From Lachnospiraceae bacterium (lineage in GTDB: Bacteria > Bacillota > Clostridia > Lachnospirales > Lachnospiraceae): a DNA stretch of 64,000 nucleotides. Shown here one piece after another: positions 39,490-48,745 of the stretch. Made by a program: the position numbers and the translations under genes. The stretch is from NCBI GenBank assembly GCA_024698705.1, contig JAILQX010000021.1, positions 62,001-126,000 of the forward strand, written 5' to 3'. The notes under the pieces are model-generated. The model had not been told where the DNA came from. It did no database searches and worked only from the letters and a program-made list of their open reading frames with translations. The first letter of the stretch is position 1. Each line of letters starts with the position of its first letter.

Positions 39490-40797
39490 ATGTGGGCAGA
39501 AGAAAGTGTTGTATATCAGATATATCCTCTGGGATTTTGTGACGCACCCTATGAAAATGACGGAAAACTGGACCATGGGATACTGAAGGTGATAGACTGG
39601 ATAGATCATCTTAAATATCTCGGGATAGATTGTATATATTTTTCACCGCTGTTCGAATCCGATACACACGGATACAATGCAAGGGATCTGAGAAAAGTTG
39701 ATGTAAGACTCGGAACCAATGAGGATTTTAAGAAGGTTTGCGAAAAGCTTCATGCAGCCGGCATAAAGGTCATGCTCGACGGAGTGTTCAATCACGTGGG
39801 CAGAGGCTTCTGGGCATTTGAGGATGTAAGAAAGAACCGCGAGAATTCAAGATATAAGGATTGGTTCTTCCTGAATTTCGGCGGTAATTCCGCATATAAT
39901 GACGGATTTTACTACGAAGGCTGGGAAGGCAATTACGATCTTGTCAAAATAAACCTCTGGAACAATGAGGTTGTAGATTATTTGTTTGATTCTGTAAGAT
40001 TCTGGGTGGATGAATTCGGTATAGACGGACTTAGGCTGGATGTGGCTTACTGCCTCGACAGAGGCTTTATCGGCCGCCTGAGAAGTTTTTGTAATGAACT
40101 GAAACCGGATTTCTACCTGATCGGCGAGATGATCCACGGCAATTACAGCGACCTGCTCAGGGACGATATGCTCAACAGTGTTACGAACTATGAGTGCTAC
40201 AAGGGACTGTATTCGAGCTTCAACTGCATGAATATGTTCGAGTTGATGCACAGTCTCATGAGACAGTTTGGAGAGGATGGTCAGGGCCTTTACAGAGGAA
40301 AACATCTGTTATCATTTGTGGATAATCATGATGTAACACGTGTTGCCAGCATCTTAAACAATGAAAAACACCTGCCATTGATATATGCGGCCCTATTCGG
40401 TATGCCGGGTATACCATGTATATACTACGGAAGTGAATGGGGGGCAAAGGGTGAGAAGAGAGACGGTGATCCGGCACTCAGACCTTACTTCGACAATTAT
40501 GTCGAAAATGAACTGACCGATTGGGTCAGCACTCTTTCAAAAATCCGACATTCCCACAAAGCACTGAGCTTCGGCAGCTTCAGGAGTGCATTTCTCACAA
40601 ACAAACAATGTGTTATGGAAAGAGTTTTTGAAGACGAAAAAATCCTTATCGCGATAAATGCAGACGAGTATGATTTTGAAGCGAGATTTAATATAGGATC
40701 GAATAAATTACATGATTTAACAGATGACATCGATGTCATAATCGATGGTTTTTTGCCGATGCCGGCTTATTCGGCAAAATTTTATGTGGTAAAGTAA
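39490..40797 (+). CDS. GH13 alpha-amylase family enzyme
   Basis: 435 residues, short for the family. A barrel begins VVYQIYPLGF. Catalytic residues: nucleophile D184 in DGLRLDVAYC, acid/base E213 in LIGEMIHG, and D281 in FVDNHDVTR. The second conserved region GVFNHVGRGF is present. A short C-terminal beta domain completes it. No signal peptide, so it works on imported malto-oligosaccharides or glycogen fragments, like cyclomaltodextrinase-type enzymes. The exact bond specificity is unclear. Confidence 0.92.
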   Translation: MWAEESVVYQIYPLGFCDAPYENDGKLDHGILKVIDWIDHLKYLGIDCIYFSPLFESDTHGYNARDLRKVDVRLGTNEDFKKVCEKLHAAGIKVMLDGVFNHVGRGFWAFEDVRKNRENSRYKDWFFLNFGGNSAYNDGFYYEGWEGNYDLVKINLWNNEVVDYLFDSVRFWVDEFGIDGLRLDVAYCLDRGFIGRLRSFCNELKPDFYLIGEMIHGNYSDLLRDDMLNSVTNYECYKGLYSSFNCMNMFELMHSLMRQFGEDGQGLYRGKHLLSFVDNHDVTRVASILNNEKHLPLIYAALFGMPGIPCIYYGSEWGAKGEKRDGDPALRPYFDNYVENELTDWVSTLSKIRHSHKALSFGSFRSAFLTNKQCVMERVFEDEKILIAINADEYDFEARFNIGSNKLHDLTDDIDVIIDGFLPMPAYSAKFYVVK

Positions 40798-40845
40798 AAA
40801 AAGGGACAGACCGCGTATAACTCAGACTACAGACGGAGGATATAT

Positions 40846-41568
40846 ATGCATATCGCATTGGCTGACAGCAACCCCGGAGATCGTAAACAGATGGAGAGAC
40901 TGCTGGGGAGAGAATCGGATAGGAGAATACAGACCACAGGCGTATTGTATACGGAGACATTCGGAAGCAATGAGGCATTGCTTGCAAGTCCCATTGTATA
41001 TGATGTGTATTTTCTGGACATAAAGGATGAGGACAGTGATTCGTTTGATTATGCGACGGCCATAAGACAGAAGAGCATAATGTCGCCGATAGTCCTGTGC
41101 AGTGATGTCAAGGAGAGGCTAGGGGACAGAAAAGAACCTGAGAATGTCATATATATCGATAAACCGGTCAAAACAGACGAGCTGACTGCTCTGATGGACA
41201 GACTTATCGCAAATATGGAAAGAGAAAAAGTACCTACGGTTGAACTGAGGAACCGCAATGAATCCTTTTATATCAAGGCTCCCGATATTGTTTATATTAC
41301 CGGAGATAAGTACGATCTGGCTGTACACATGGCAGACGGAAGCGTGGATCATGGAGAAGGCTTTATAGAAAATGTATGGCGGGAAGTGAACGGCTTTGGC
41401 ATCTTTGTACCGATCAATAACAAGACGATCGTCAATATGTCACGGATATCGCGTCTCTCGGGCCATAAATGTATCATGAGTGACGATACGGTACTTAAGA
41501 TCTCACTTGGATACATGAAAATGGTCAGAGACAATGTCTCTGACCACAAAGAACCGATTAACGGCTGA
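40846..41568 (+). CDS. LytTR-type response regulator
   Basis: 240 residues. A receiver domain (about residues 1-120) has the phosphorylation Asp in DVYFLDIKDED and the Lys in YIDKPVKTDEL. A LytTR DNA-binding domain follows (RNRNESFYIKAPDIVYI, VPINNKTIVNMSRISRL). No histidine kinase is adjacent. Regulators of this type often control bacteriocin, surface or competence genes; the target is unknown. Preceded by CGGAGGATATAT. Confidence 0.9.
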   Translation: MHIALADSNPGDRKQMERLLGRESDRRIQTTGVLYTETFGSNEALLASPIVYDVYFLDIKDEDSDSFDYATAIRQKSIMSPIVLCSDVKERLGDRKEPENVIYIDKPVKTDELTALMDRLIANMEREKVPTVELRNRNESFYIKAPDIVYITGDKYDLAVHMADGSVDHGEGFIENVWREVNGFGIFVPINNKTIVNMSRISRLSGHKCIMSDDTVLKISLGYMKMVRDNVSDHKEPING

Positions 41569-41595
41569 TATCTATTGATTTCGATATCTTTTGTT

Positions 41596-41629
41596 GGGCT
41601 CGGCTATAAGTAGCCGGGCTTTAGTTTTC
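41596..41629. terminator. Terminator between convergent LytTR and PspC genes
   Basis: GGCTCGGCTA / TAGCCGGGCT stem with a TAAG loop, followed by TTTAGTTTT on the plus strand; it touches the stop codon of the minus-strand gene at 41621. Confidence 0.7.
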
Positions 41630-41809
41630 ACCCGGTTCGGGCATTATAACAGCTGCGATGATATATGCGATCACGCCTGAACCGCCGAGAAGGCAAAATG
41701 CTATGAGAAGCAGTCTCACAACCGTAGGATCCAGTTCAAAGTATTCTGCGATGCCTGCGCATACGCCGCAAAGTAATCTGTCTTTGTTTGATTTTGTAAG
41801 TTTTTTCAT
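41621..41809 (-). CDS. PspC domain protein
   Basis: 62 residues. The PspC signature is clear: KDRLLCGVCAGIAEYFELDPTVVRL, then one membrane segment and a short PEPGEN tail. PspC proteins sense or signal envelope stress in many bacteria. It is the last gene of the padR operon, 46 nt after the DUF4097 gene, with its own AAAGGATG site. Confidence 0.92.
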   Translation of the reverse strand: MKKLTKSNKDRLLCGVCAGIAEYFELDPTVVRLLLIAFCLLGGSGVIAYIIAAVIMPEPGEN

Positions 41810-41855
41810 ATTTTGTCATCCTTTCATTAATGAATTAAATCTGTTGTTTATGTAG

Positions 41856-42758
41856 TTAATCAAAATCTATATCAACGTTTCCTGTACCGCAATTAATTGT
41901 ATATGTGGAATCCGTGTTGCTTTGTTTGTTTATCTCATTTCCGAGACCGTGGTATTTGTCGCCGTCGATCCGGATATTTCCTATACCGCCGTCAACCGAT
42001 ATATTGTGATCTTCGGCTTCGCTTTCCAGATCAAGATCAACATTGCCTATACCGCAATCAAGGTTCAGGTTTCCGGTGATATCACCGTCAGAGAACGAGA
42101 ACTCGCCGATGCCTGTATTTATATCGGCATCATGGAAATACGATCCGGAAGCCTTGAAGTTTCCTGCACCCACTTCGATAAAGGCTGAATCGGAGCAGTT
42201 GAGGTCATCTATATCCGCATTTCCGGCACCTATTTCAAGGTTTAAGGTATGGCAGTTTATATCTTCCATTTTCAGTTTGCTGGCACCTGTGCTGAGTGTA
42301 AGATCATCAAGTTCCGTATCCTCGGGCAAATCGATCTTAACCTCGGTATTGTTCAGGGGGCCTGTCTTTACCGTCAGGTACATTATACCATCTTCAATGT
42401 AACATTGACATTTTTCGGGTGAAGAAACCTTTACTCCGGGGTTTCCGTCATCTTCGCGAAGTGTTACGTTTCCGGCATCGACAGTGATCACTGCACCGGT
42501 TATGTCTTCATCTATGTCATAGTTTGAAGTAGAAGTGCTTATGTCGTAGTCGTCGTTAAAATCGCCTTTGTCAAAATCCATGACCACGGTCGGAGCAAAT
42601 ATATTGTCAAAATCAGCGGACAGTGTGAAATAAGAACTCCGGGCCAACTTGTGGACCTCGGAAAAACCGCCGTTTAAAGCTGAAACCGTTATCATCGAAA
42701 GACCGATGACCATGAAGCACGAAGCTACCGGAAGTACTGTCTTAAATCCTTTTTTCAT
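41856..42758 (-). CDS. DUF4097-type beta-strand repeat protein
   Basis: 300 residues. An N-terminal membrane anchor (about residues 8-28) is followed by an outside domain made of short repeats such as GAGNADIDDL, GAGNFKASG, GIGEFSFSDG, GIGNVDLDLE and GIGNIRIDG. These build a right-handed beta-solenoid, as in DUF4097/LiaF-like proteins tied to envelope stress. The gene starts 3 nt after the DUF1700 stop behind GGAGG. Function in this organism is inferred from the operon. Confidence 0.9.
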   Translation of the reverse strand: MKKGFKTVLPVASCFMVIGLSMITVSALNGGFSEVHKLARSSYFTLSADFDNIFAPTVVMDFDKGDFNDDYDISTSTSNYDIDEDITGAVITVDAGNVTLREDDGNPGVKVSSPEKCQCYIEDGIMYLTVKTGPLNNTEVKIDLPEDTELDDLTLSTGASKLKMEDINCHTLNLEIGAGNADIDDLNCSDSAFIEVGAGNFKASGSYFHDADINTGIGEFSFSDGDITGNLNLDCGIGNVDLDLESEAEDHNISVDGGIGNIRIDGDKYHGLGNEINKQSNTDSTYTINCGTGNVDIDFD

Positions 42759-42761
42759 GAC

Positions 42762-43469
42762 TTATACCTCCATGGGTCTTCTCACGCGACCGATCACTTT
42801 CCTAAACATTATGCTTATCGTTTTAAGCAATGACGGAATAGCAGATGTAACAATCTTTAAGCCGCCGTAAGTGATCAGGATGCCGATACCAACCAGAAGC
42901 ATGCCCACACCTGAAAGAAGTATCGCGCCCATAGGCGACAATGAAAATGAAAGGAAACTTCCGATTGCAAGTGCGATGCCGCCGATGATGATCCCAATGC
43001 CTCCGAAGAATAATGCGCAGATGATACCGATGATAACACCGCAGATACCTGCCAATACTCCGATTATCGTGCCGATTACGGGCATCCATATCGGAGCCGT
43101 GATGATCGCAAGAATTATGTAAATAAGCATTTTGTTGGACCTGTTGGACGAATCAAAACGGCGGTTTCTGCCAAATCCTCTGTCATCCGCGTTCTCTGTC
43201 GGAACAAGTTCTTCTTTTTCTCTTGCGTAGAAGCCTGAGAAACCTGTTTCTGAAAACTCTCCGTCTTTGCTGGCTGTATCCCTTAAGCCGGCTTTGATAA
43301 CGTGAGCAACCTTTTCGGGGCTTTCGAGTTCCATAAGAAGGCTCTCTTCATTTTCCTCTCCGGCATCAGCAAAATAATCCTCATAGTATGCAAGAGCTTC
43401 TTCTCTTTCATCTGCCGGTAAATCTCCGAGCAATTGTTTTAACTCTCCCATAAACTGTTGTTTACTCAT
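42762..43469 (-). CDS. DUF1700 domain membrane protein
   Basis: 235 residues from the ATG at 43469, with GGAGG upstream; the frame is open further but has no site. The DUF1700 region is typical: MGELKQLLGDLPADEREEAL, YYEDYFADAGEENEE, LESPEKVAHVIKAGL. About five glycine/isoleucine-rich membrane segments follow. The start codon overlaps the padR stop by 8 nt (ATGAGTAA), so translation is coupled. DUF1700 proteins are classic partners of PadR regulators. Confidence 0.92.
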   Translation of the reverse strand: MSKQQFMGELKQLLGDLPADEREEALAYYEDYFADAGEENEESLLMELESPEKVAHVIKAGLRDTASKDGEFSETGFSGFYAREKEELVPTENADDRGFGRNRRFDSSNRSNKMLIYIILAIITAPIWMPVIGTIIGVLAGICGVIIGIICALFFGGIGIIIGGIALAIGSFLSFSLSPMGAILLSGVGMLLVGIGILITYGGLKIVTSAIPSLLKTISIMFRKVIGRVRRPMEV

Positions 43470-43788
43470 TAGTGCTTCCTCCATCAAACAGATAAGTAAC
43501 TTTCTTGGCGTAAGAACGCCACTCCTCATCGTAAAGTTTAAGCTGTGCAAGACCCTTTTCGGTGATCTTGTAATATCTTCTGTTTCTCCCTCCGAATTCT
43601 CTGTCATATACCGTAAGGCATTCATCCTTTTGTAATCGCCTCAGTACGGGATAGAGTGTTGATTCGGAGAGTTCTATTACCGTACGGACATCCTGGGTGA
43701 TCCTGTATCCGTAAGTTCCTTCGGAATCTCTGCTCACGACTGCGAGTACTATCGCATCCAGCAGAGCTGAACCGGTATTAAAAACCAT
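43462..43788 (-). CDS. PadR family transcriptional regulator
   Basis: 108 residues, the short PadR form. LLDAIVLAVVSRDSEGTYGYRITQDV and the winged-helix part SESTLYPVLRRLQKDECLTVYDREFGGRNRRYYKITEKG are typical (given here in family terms; residues about 8-80). It lacks the long C-terminal domain. First gene of the operon. Two 8-5-8 inverted repeats overlie its promoter, and the same arrangement stands before the ABC exporter at 59.8 kb, so autoregulation and control of that exporter are likely. Inducer unknown, perhaps a membrane-active compound. Confidence 0.93.
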   Translation of the reverse strand: MVFNTGSALLDAIVLAVVSRDSEGTYGYRITQDVRTVIELSESTLYPVLRRLQKDECLTVYDREFGGRNRRYYKITEKGLAQLKLYDEEWRSYAKKVTYLFDGGSTNE

Positions 43789-43816
43789 TTTGGACTCTCC
43801 TTCCTGTAAGGGTTAT

Positions 43817-43837
43817 ATATTATATGACGTATAATAT
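43817..43837. promoter_or_regulatory. Predicted PadR operator, proximal site
   Basis: Inverted repeat with arms ATATTATA and TATAATAT around centre TGACG, 28 nt upstream of the padR start. All 21 nt are identical to the site at 59814-59834. The half-sites fit the A/T-rich, ATAC/GTAT-like operators known for PadR proteins. Confidence 0.7.
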
Positions 43838-43848
43838 TGTTTATGAGC

Positions 43849-43869
43849 ATACTATACAACGTATAATAT
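43849..43869. promoter_or_regulatory. Predicted PadR operator, over the -10 box
   Basis: Arms ATACTATA and TATAATAT around centre CAACG, with one mismatch between arms. Its centre is 32 bp from that of the proximal site, three helical turns. It covers the -10 hexamer and part of the spacer of the padR promoter. Confidence 0.68.
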
Positions 43870-43879
43870 TAGATGTCAA
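43851..43879 (-). promoter_or_regulatory. Promoter of the padR operon
   Basis: On the minus strand TTGACA (43879-43874), 17-nt spacer, TATAGT (43856-43851). The same hexamers and spacing occur in the ABC exporter promoter. Confidence 0.75.
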
Positions 43880-44062
43880 TACATTTATTTTGTCAATTTT
43901 GCAAAAATAAGAGAGGTTATCAGGTGGTTTACGGCAAAGCATGCATTCGGATATAATAGGATACAAAGGCGGGAAGCGCGGAAAAAAGCTTTTGGCAGCC
44001 TATGTCAGTTTGTAAAACAAAGTTTATCGCGATCGCCGGTACACGAAAAGCAAAGGAAAACA

Positions 44063-44836
44063 ATGATAGAAATAAGAAGAGTCATAGATAAACTGGATGA
44101 ATATCTGGGACATAACGACTATGCTTCGGCCGAAAAACTGCTCGATTACTGGACAGATGAAGCGATGAATTCGGGTGACGGGCGCAGTGAACTGACACTG
44201 CTCAATGAGCAGATAGGATTGTATCGGAAGCAGCATGTTGAAGAAAAGGGCCTTGAGGTCTGCAGGAGGGCTCTTGAACTGTCGGAAAACGAAAAGTTCG
44301 GAGATACGGTGCGGGCCACTACATATATCAATGCAGCGACGGCATACAAGGAATTCGGAATGGCGGATATGGCATATCCGCTCTACAGGCAGGCGGAAGC
44401 ATTATATAAGGCTGAACTCGAGGCGGATGATCAGCGTATGGCCGGATTGTACAACAACATGGCATTGACGGTAGCAGAACTCGGAGAGTATGAGCAGGCC
44501 CGCGGGCTGTACATTAAAGCGCTGGATATCATGAGAACAAAGGAAAACGGGGCGATCGAGATGGCCGTAACTTATTGTAATCTTGCGGATCTTGTGTATA
44601 TGGAGGGATTGAACGAACAAAACGGACGCGATCACATATATGATAAAGAAGATAAAGAAAACCTGATCCTCTCATATCTTCAAAAGGCCGATATCATGCT
44701 CGAGTCAGTGACGAAGCGTGATACACATTATGCTTTCTTCTGTGACAAATGTGCCTCGGCATTTGAATTTCACGGCATGTTCATGACGGCAAAGAAGTAC
44801 AGGGACAGAACTGAGAAAATAGTAAAAAACCATTGA
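44063..44836 (+). CDS. Tetratricopeptide repeat protein
   Basis: 257 residues, cytoplasmic. At least three TPR units are visible, e.g. INAATAYKEFGMADMAYPLYRQAEALY, NNMALTVAELGEYEQARGLYIKAL and a following YCNLADLVYMEGL (residues about 90-190). TPR arrays mediate protein-protein contacts. The gene is alone between the padR promoter region and a terminator. The 190-nt interval before it (43870-44062) holds nothing else I can support. Confidence 0.85.
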   Translation: MIEIRRVIDKLDEYLGHNDYASAEKLLDYWTDEAMNSGDGRSELTLLNEQIGLYRKQHVEEKGLEVCRRALELSENEKFGDTVRATTYINAATAYKEFGMADMAYPLYRQAEALYKAELEADDQRMAGLYNNMALTVAELGEYEQARGLYIKALDIMRTKENGAIEMAVTYCNLADLVYMEGLNEQNGRDHIYDKEDKENLILSYLQKADIMLESVTKRDTHYAFFCDKCASAFEFHGMFMTAKKYRDRTEKIVKNH

Positions 44837-44842
44837 AACAAG

Positions 44843-44870
44843 GGTCGCTTTTGAAGCGACCTTTGTATTT
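44843..44870 (+). terminator. Terminator after the TPR gene
   Basis: GGTCGCTT / AAGCGACC stem with a TTG loop, then TTTGTATTT. Confidence 0.8.
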
Positions 44871-44944
44871 AGCCGTTCGCATATAATGGGTTCATAAGAT
44901 AAAACCCCACGGGGGAGCACAACAAATTATGAGGAGGAAATGAT

Positions 44945-45613
44945 ATGCGTAAAGGATTAACTGAGGTAGTATTTATTCTTGACAGAAGCGGATCAATGGC
45001 AGGACTTGAGGCAGACACCATAGGAGGCTTCAATGCGATGATCGAGAAACAGAAGAAGGAGGAGGGCGAGGCTCTTATTTCCACGGTCTTATTTGATGAT
45101 AATACGGATGTCATCTACGACAGGGTGGACGTGAAGCGCATTGAGCCCATGACCGATAAGCAGTATTACGTGAGAGGATGCACGGCATTACTGGATGCAG
45201 TGGGCGGAGCGATCCACCACATCGGGAATGTCCACAAATACGCCAGAGATGAGGACAGACCAGAAAAAACGCTCTTTATCATAACAACGGACGGCATGGA
45301 AAATGCAAGCAGCCGCTACAATTATGCGACAGTAAAGAAGATGGTTGAGAAACAGAAGGAAAAATACGGCTGGGAGTTCCTTTTTCTCGGAGCCAATATC
45401 GATGCAGTAGAGGTGGCCGGAAGGTTCGGTATATCAGAGAAAAGGGCACTCAATTACAGGTCCGACAGAGCCGGGACACAGCTTAACTACAAGGCATTGG
45501 GCAGAACAGTAAGTGCTTTCAGGGCCTGCGGTAAAATGAGTGAGGGAGCAATGGATAAGGTTGTGATGGAATGCTGTGCTGATATCACAGAGGACTATAA
45601 CAACAGAAAATAA
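44945..45613 (+). CDS. von Willebrand factor type A domain protein
   Basis: 222 residues, essentially one VWA domain. The MIDAS metal site is intact: DRSGSM (DxSxS), the later Thr in GCTALLDAVGGAI and Asp in FIITTDGMENAS. No signal peptide, so it is cytoplasmic. VWA proteins often act with MoxR ATPases or tellurium-resistance-type operons; none is adjacent. The start follows GAGGAAATGAT and a TATAAT lies at 44882-44887. Confidence 0.9.
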   Translation: MRKGLTEVVFILDRSGSMAGLEADTIGGFNAMIEKQKKEEGEALISTVLFDDNTDVIYDRVDVKRIEPMTDKQYYVRGCTALLDAVGGAIHHIGNVHKYARDEDRPEKTLFIITTDGMENASSRYNYATVKKMVEKQKEKYGWEFLFLGANIDAVEVAGRFGISEKRALNYRSDRAGTQLNYKALGRTVSAFRACGKMSEGAMDKVVMECCADITEDYNNRK

Positions 45614-45749
45614 TACGGAACATGATCGATCTACCGTAAACGATGCCGGGTTGCGACAAGCGACCCGGTATTGCTGTATTTGAACGCAGTTTTATGATAT
45701 TATCAGATATGGAAGGTAAATGCAAAAATAACAAAACGGGGAGGTATGC

Positions 45750-47168
45750 ATGGAGCAGTTGATAACCGACATTCTGACTAAGATAGATGACGTAATGTAT
45801 TATCCCATACTTATAATAGTCATGGCCATTGCGGGCATCTATTTTACTATTCTTACAAAAGGCGTGCAGATCAGGCTTTTTAAGGAATCATGCAGGCTGG
45901 TCGTCGAACCGAGTGAGGAAAAAGGTAAGACATCATCTTTTCAGGCACTGATGGTCTCAACGGCATCACGAGTCGGGACCGGCAATATAATCGGAGTATC
46001 AACAGCTATCTGTCTCGGAGGACCGGGGGCTGTATTCTGGATGTGGATCATGTGCATAATCGGAGCGGCATCCGCATTTATGGAAAGTACCCTTGCGCAG
46101 ATATACAAGAGACGCAATACAGAGGGGCAATGCTACGGAGGGCCCGCATATTATATAGAGAGGGCATTACATGCCAAATGGCTGGCTTATATATTCTGTG
46201 TATTTCTGATAGCAACATATGCGGTCGGATTTAACCTGTTGTGTTCGTACAATCTTCAGGACACATTTAAGGTATACGGCTTCTATGATACGAATGTGAC
46301 TCCGCTTCTGGTCGGAGGGATCCTTGCCGTGCTCGTTGGCTACTGCCTGCTGGGCGGAGGAAAGCGTATCGTGAAGCTCACAAGTTTTATCGTACCGTTC
46401 ATGGGCGTTTCTTATGTCCTGATCTCACTTATAGTGATCTTATTCAATATAAAGAATATCCCTTCTATGTTTGTGATAATATTCAGGGATGCATTTAATC
46501 TTAAGGCCATTCTTGGCGGTGTATCGGGCTCCTGCATGATCTACGGTATAAAGAGAGGGTTGTATTCAAATGAAGCGGGCGTAGGTTCGGCACCTAATGC
46601 ATCCGCATCGGCCCATGTATCACATCCTGCCAAGCAGGGACTGGTCCAGACACTTTCGGTATACATCGATACATTGCTGCTCTGCACCGCAACCGCACTC
46701 ATGTGCCTTTCCACGGGAGTGGAGAGAAGTGTTGAAGTATCCGGTTCGGCATATGTACAAAATGCGATCTCGACCGTATTTGGCAAGGCGGGTCCGATAT
46801 TCATAACCGTCGCGATGGTACTGTTTGCATTTACCACTTTGCTTGGAAATCTTTATTATGTGGATAACGCACTTATCTTCCTCAATAAGAAAAAAGAGCC
46901 GTCAAAGAGGTTCATGATGATATTCCATATCATCTGTACGGTCATTGTATTTGTCGGTGCGATAACATCCATGGATATAGCGTGGGCAATGGCTGACATA
47001 ACCATGGGAGGCATGACGCTCATAAATCTGCCGGCCTGCATGCTGCTCGGAAAGGTTGCGATAGACACGTTAAAGGACTATGAAAAACAGAAGAAGGATG
47101 GCAAAAATCCGGTATTTCTTGGCAAGAATATCGGTATAAATACAGACGAGCTGGACTATTGGAAATGA
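45750..47168 (+). CDS. AGCS-family sodium/alanine (glycine) symporter
   Basis: 472 residues with about eleven membrane segments. Family motifs: SFQALMVSTASRVGTGNIIGVSTAI, GGPGAVFWMWI, GPAYYIERAL, and the highly conserved GLYSNEAGVGSAPNASASA (cited in pieces; residues about 270-290). It imports small neutral amino acids with sodium. The 3' end, including the stop codon, lies in a 40-bp tandem repeat. Start preceded by GGGGAGG. Confidence 0.94.
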   Translation: MEQLITDILTKIDDVMYYPILIIVMAIAGIYFTILTKGVQIRLFKESCRLVVEPSEEKGKTSSFQALMVSTASRVGTGNIIGVSTAICLGGPGAVFWMWIMCIIGAASAFMESTLAQIYKRRNTEGQCYGGPAYYIERALHAKWLAYIFCVFLIATYAVGFNLLCSYNLQDTFKVYGFYDTNVTPLLVGGILAVLVGYCLLGGGKRIVKLTSFIVPFMGVSYVLISLIVILFNIKNIPSMFVIIFRDAFNLKAILGGVSGSCMIYGIKRGLYSNEAGVGSAPNASASAHVSHPAKQGLVQTLSVYIDTLLLCTATALMCLSTGVERSVEVSGSAYVQNAISTVFGKAGPIFITVAMVLFAFTTLLGNLYYVDNALIFLNKKKEPSKRFMMIFHIICTVIVFVGAITSMDIAWAMADITMGGMTLINLPACMLLGKVAIDTLKDYEKQKKDGKNPVFLGKNIGINTDELDYWK

Positions 47169-47250
47169 TATCGGTATAAATACAGACGAGCCGGACTATT
47201 GGAAATGATATCGGTATAAATACAGACGAGCCGGACTATTGGAAATAATA
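47131..47250 (+). repeat. Three tandem 40-bp copies over the symporter stop codon
   Basis: Units at 47131-47170, 47171-47210 and 47211-47250. Copy 1 encodes the last 12 residues and stop of the symporter. Copies 2 and 3 have a C where copy 1 has T at unit position 22; copy 3 has one further change at its end. Copies 2-3 keep the frame but lie after the stop, so they look like recent untranslated duplications of the gene end. Confidence 0.95.
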
Positions 47251-47276
47251 TTTTCGGATAAATGCGAGGTGTGGAT

Positions 47277-48233
47277 ATGAAGATCAGTGTATGCATGATC
47301 GTAAAAAATGAAGAGGGCTGCCTGGACAGATGCTTAAAAAGCCTGGTACCCATCGCGGATGAGATAATAGTGGTGGACACGGGCTCGACCGACAGTACCA
47401 AAGAGATCGCGGGGAAATATACCGACAGGATATATGATTTCAAATGGAATTCGAATTTTTCCGATGCGAGGAATTATTCATTTTCTCTGGCTACGGGGGA
47501 TTATATCTACTGTGCGGATGCCGATGAGGAACTGGATGATGAAAATATACGCAGATTTCTTGACTTAAAGGCAACACTTCTGCCGGAGATAGAGATAGTC
47601 CAGATGTATTATTGCAATCAGATGGAGAACAATACCATTTACAATTTTGACAGGGAACTGCGTCCGAAACTTTACAAGCGCCTCAGGGAGTTTACCTGGA
47701 TCGAGCCGGTCCATGAGCAGGTCAATCTTAATCCGGTCATCTATGACAGCGATATAGAGATAATCCACAGACCCGCTTCGGTCCATGCGGGCAGGGATCT
47801 GAAGATATTTGAAGGGATGCTCGAGCGGGGCGAAGAGCTTTCAAAAAGATTAACTGACATATATGTCAAGGAGCTTTATATAGCGGGCGAGCCCGAGAAC
47901 TTTGCGAAAGCGGAGCCGTATTTTGAGGCACTTTGCGATAAAGAGGGCATAGAAGAGGATGACATGCTCTGTGCGATCACCATATGCTTAAAGGCAGCAA
48001 AGCTTACGGGAAATACGGAAAAGATGTTCAAATACGCTCTAAGGGGAGTTGCGACAAAGGGCAGCAGTGAACTGTGCTGCGAGTTAGGAGAGTATTTTTC
48101 GGATAAAAAGATGTTTGAGGAAGCGTGCATGTGGTATTACAATGCAGCTTACGAGACAGCACCGTTGATAGATATCAAATGCGGCAGCGATATACCGCTT
48201 GCGGCATTGGAGAAGTATCAGGGCAAACAATGA
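47277..48233 (+). CDS. Family 2 glycosyltransferase with C-terminal helical repeats
   Basis: 318 residues from ATG 47277, preceded by GAGGTG; an ATG at 47262 has no site. GT-A motifs: KISVCMIVKNEEGCLDRCL, VVDTGSTDSTKEIA, NSNFSDARNYS and YIYCADADEELD (DxD). The rest is helical and TPR-like, as in the SunS-type transferases that modify peptides or other acceptors. No peptide gene or transporter is adjacent, so the acceptor is unknown. The 40-bp repeats end 26 nt before it. Confidence 0.88.
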   Translation: MKISVCMIVKNEEGCLDRCLKSLVPIADEIIVVDTGSTDSTKEIAGKYTDRIYDFKWNSNFSDARNYSFSLATGDYIYCADADEELDDENIRRFLDLKATLLPEIEIVQMYYCNQMENNTIYNFDRELRPKLYKRLREFTWIEPVHEQVNLNPVIYDSDIEIIHRPASVHAGRDLKIFEGMLERGEELSKRLTDIYVKELYIAGEPENFAKAEPYFEALCDKEGIEEDDMLCAITICLKAAKLTGNTEKMFKYALRGVATKGSSELCCELGEYFSDKKMFEEACMWYYNAAYETAPLIDIKCGSDIPLAALEKYQGKQ

Positions 48234-48451
48234 TGAGACTAAAATGCCGAGGTTACACAGAGTCTTGGTTTTGGCGGCCCGGTATTTGAAGATTTTGAGG
48301 CATTGACGGATAAACGGATGCATTTGTAAAAGGTTTTTGACTTTTTCGATGATGAGATATAACCTATATATAGGAGCGAAATGACGGATCATGATATTGG
48401 TCCGGACAACGGTAAAAGGGCAAAAGTTTTATACAGAACGGGGGGTAAGAT

Positions 48452-48676
48452 ATGAAAGATTATAATATTATCGATGAAGAATTATTTGACAAAGTAGAAG
48501 TAGACGAAAGCGATAACAGGGACAAAGATGAGATCAGGAAAGAAAAAACACGAAAAAAGGTCCTAAAGGCAATAAAGATCGCGCTGTATGCCCTGTTGGG
48601 AGCCGGAATGGCAAGGTTGGCTTATAAAACATCAGATGCAAAAGACAGAAACACGGATTATATAAACAGATTTTGA
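48452..48676 (+). CDS. Small single-span membrane protein
   Basis: 74 residues. A charged N-terminal half (Asp/Glu/Lys) is followed by a membrane segment (IKIALYALLGAGMARLAY, about 46-63) and a polar tail. The start follows GGGGGGT and the gene ends in a perfect terminator, so it is likely real. No recognised family. The 218-nt region before it shows nothing else. Confidence 0.6.
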   Translation: MKDYNIIDEELFDKVEVDESDNRDKDEIRKEKTRKKVLKAIKIALYALLGAGMARLAYKTSDAKDRNTDYINRF

Positions 48677-48697
48677 TAAAAAAGATATGTAGTCTGA

Positions 48698-48729
48698 GGC
48701 ACTTTGCAAATATGCAAAGTGCCTTATTT
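48698..48729 (+). terminator. Terminator after the small membrane protein
   Basis: GGCACTTTGCA / TGCAAAGTGCC, 11-bp perfect stem, then TTATTT. Confidence 0.85.
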
Positions 48730-48745
48730 AAAAGGAATAAGAATA

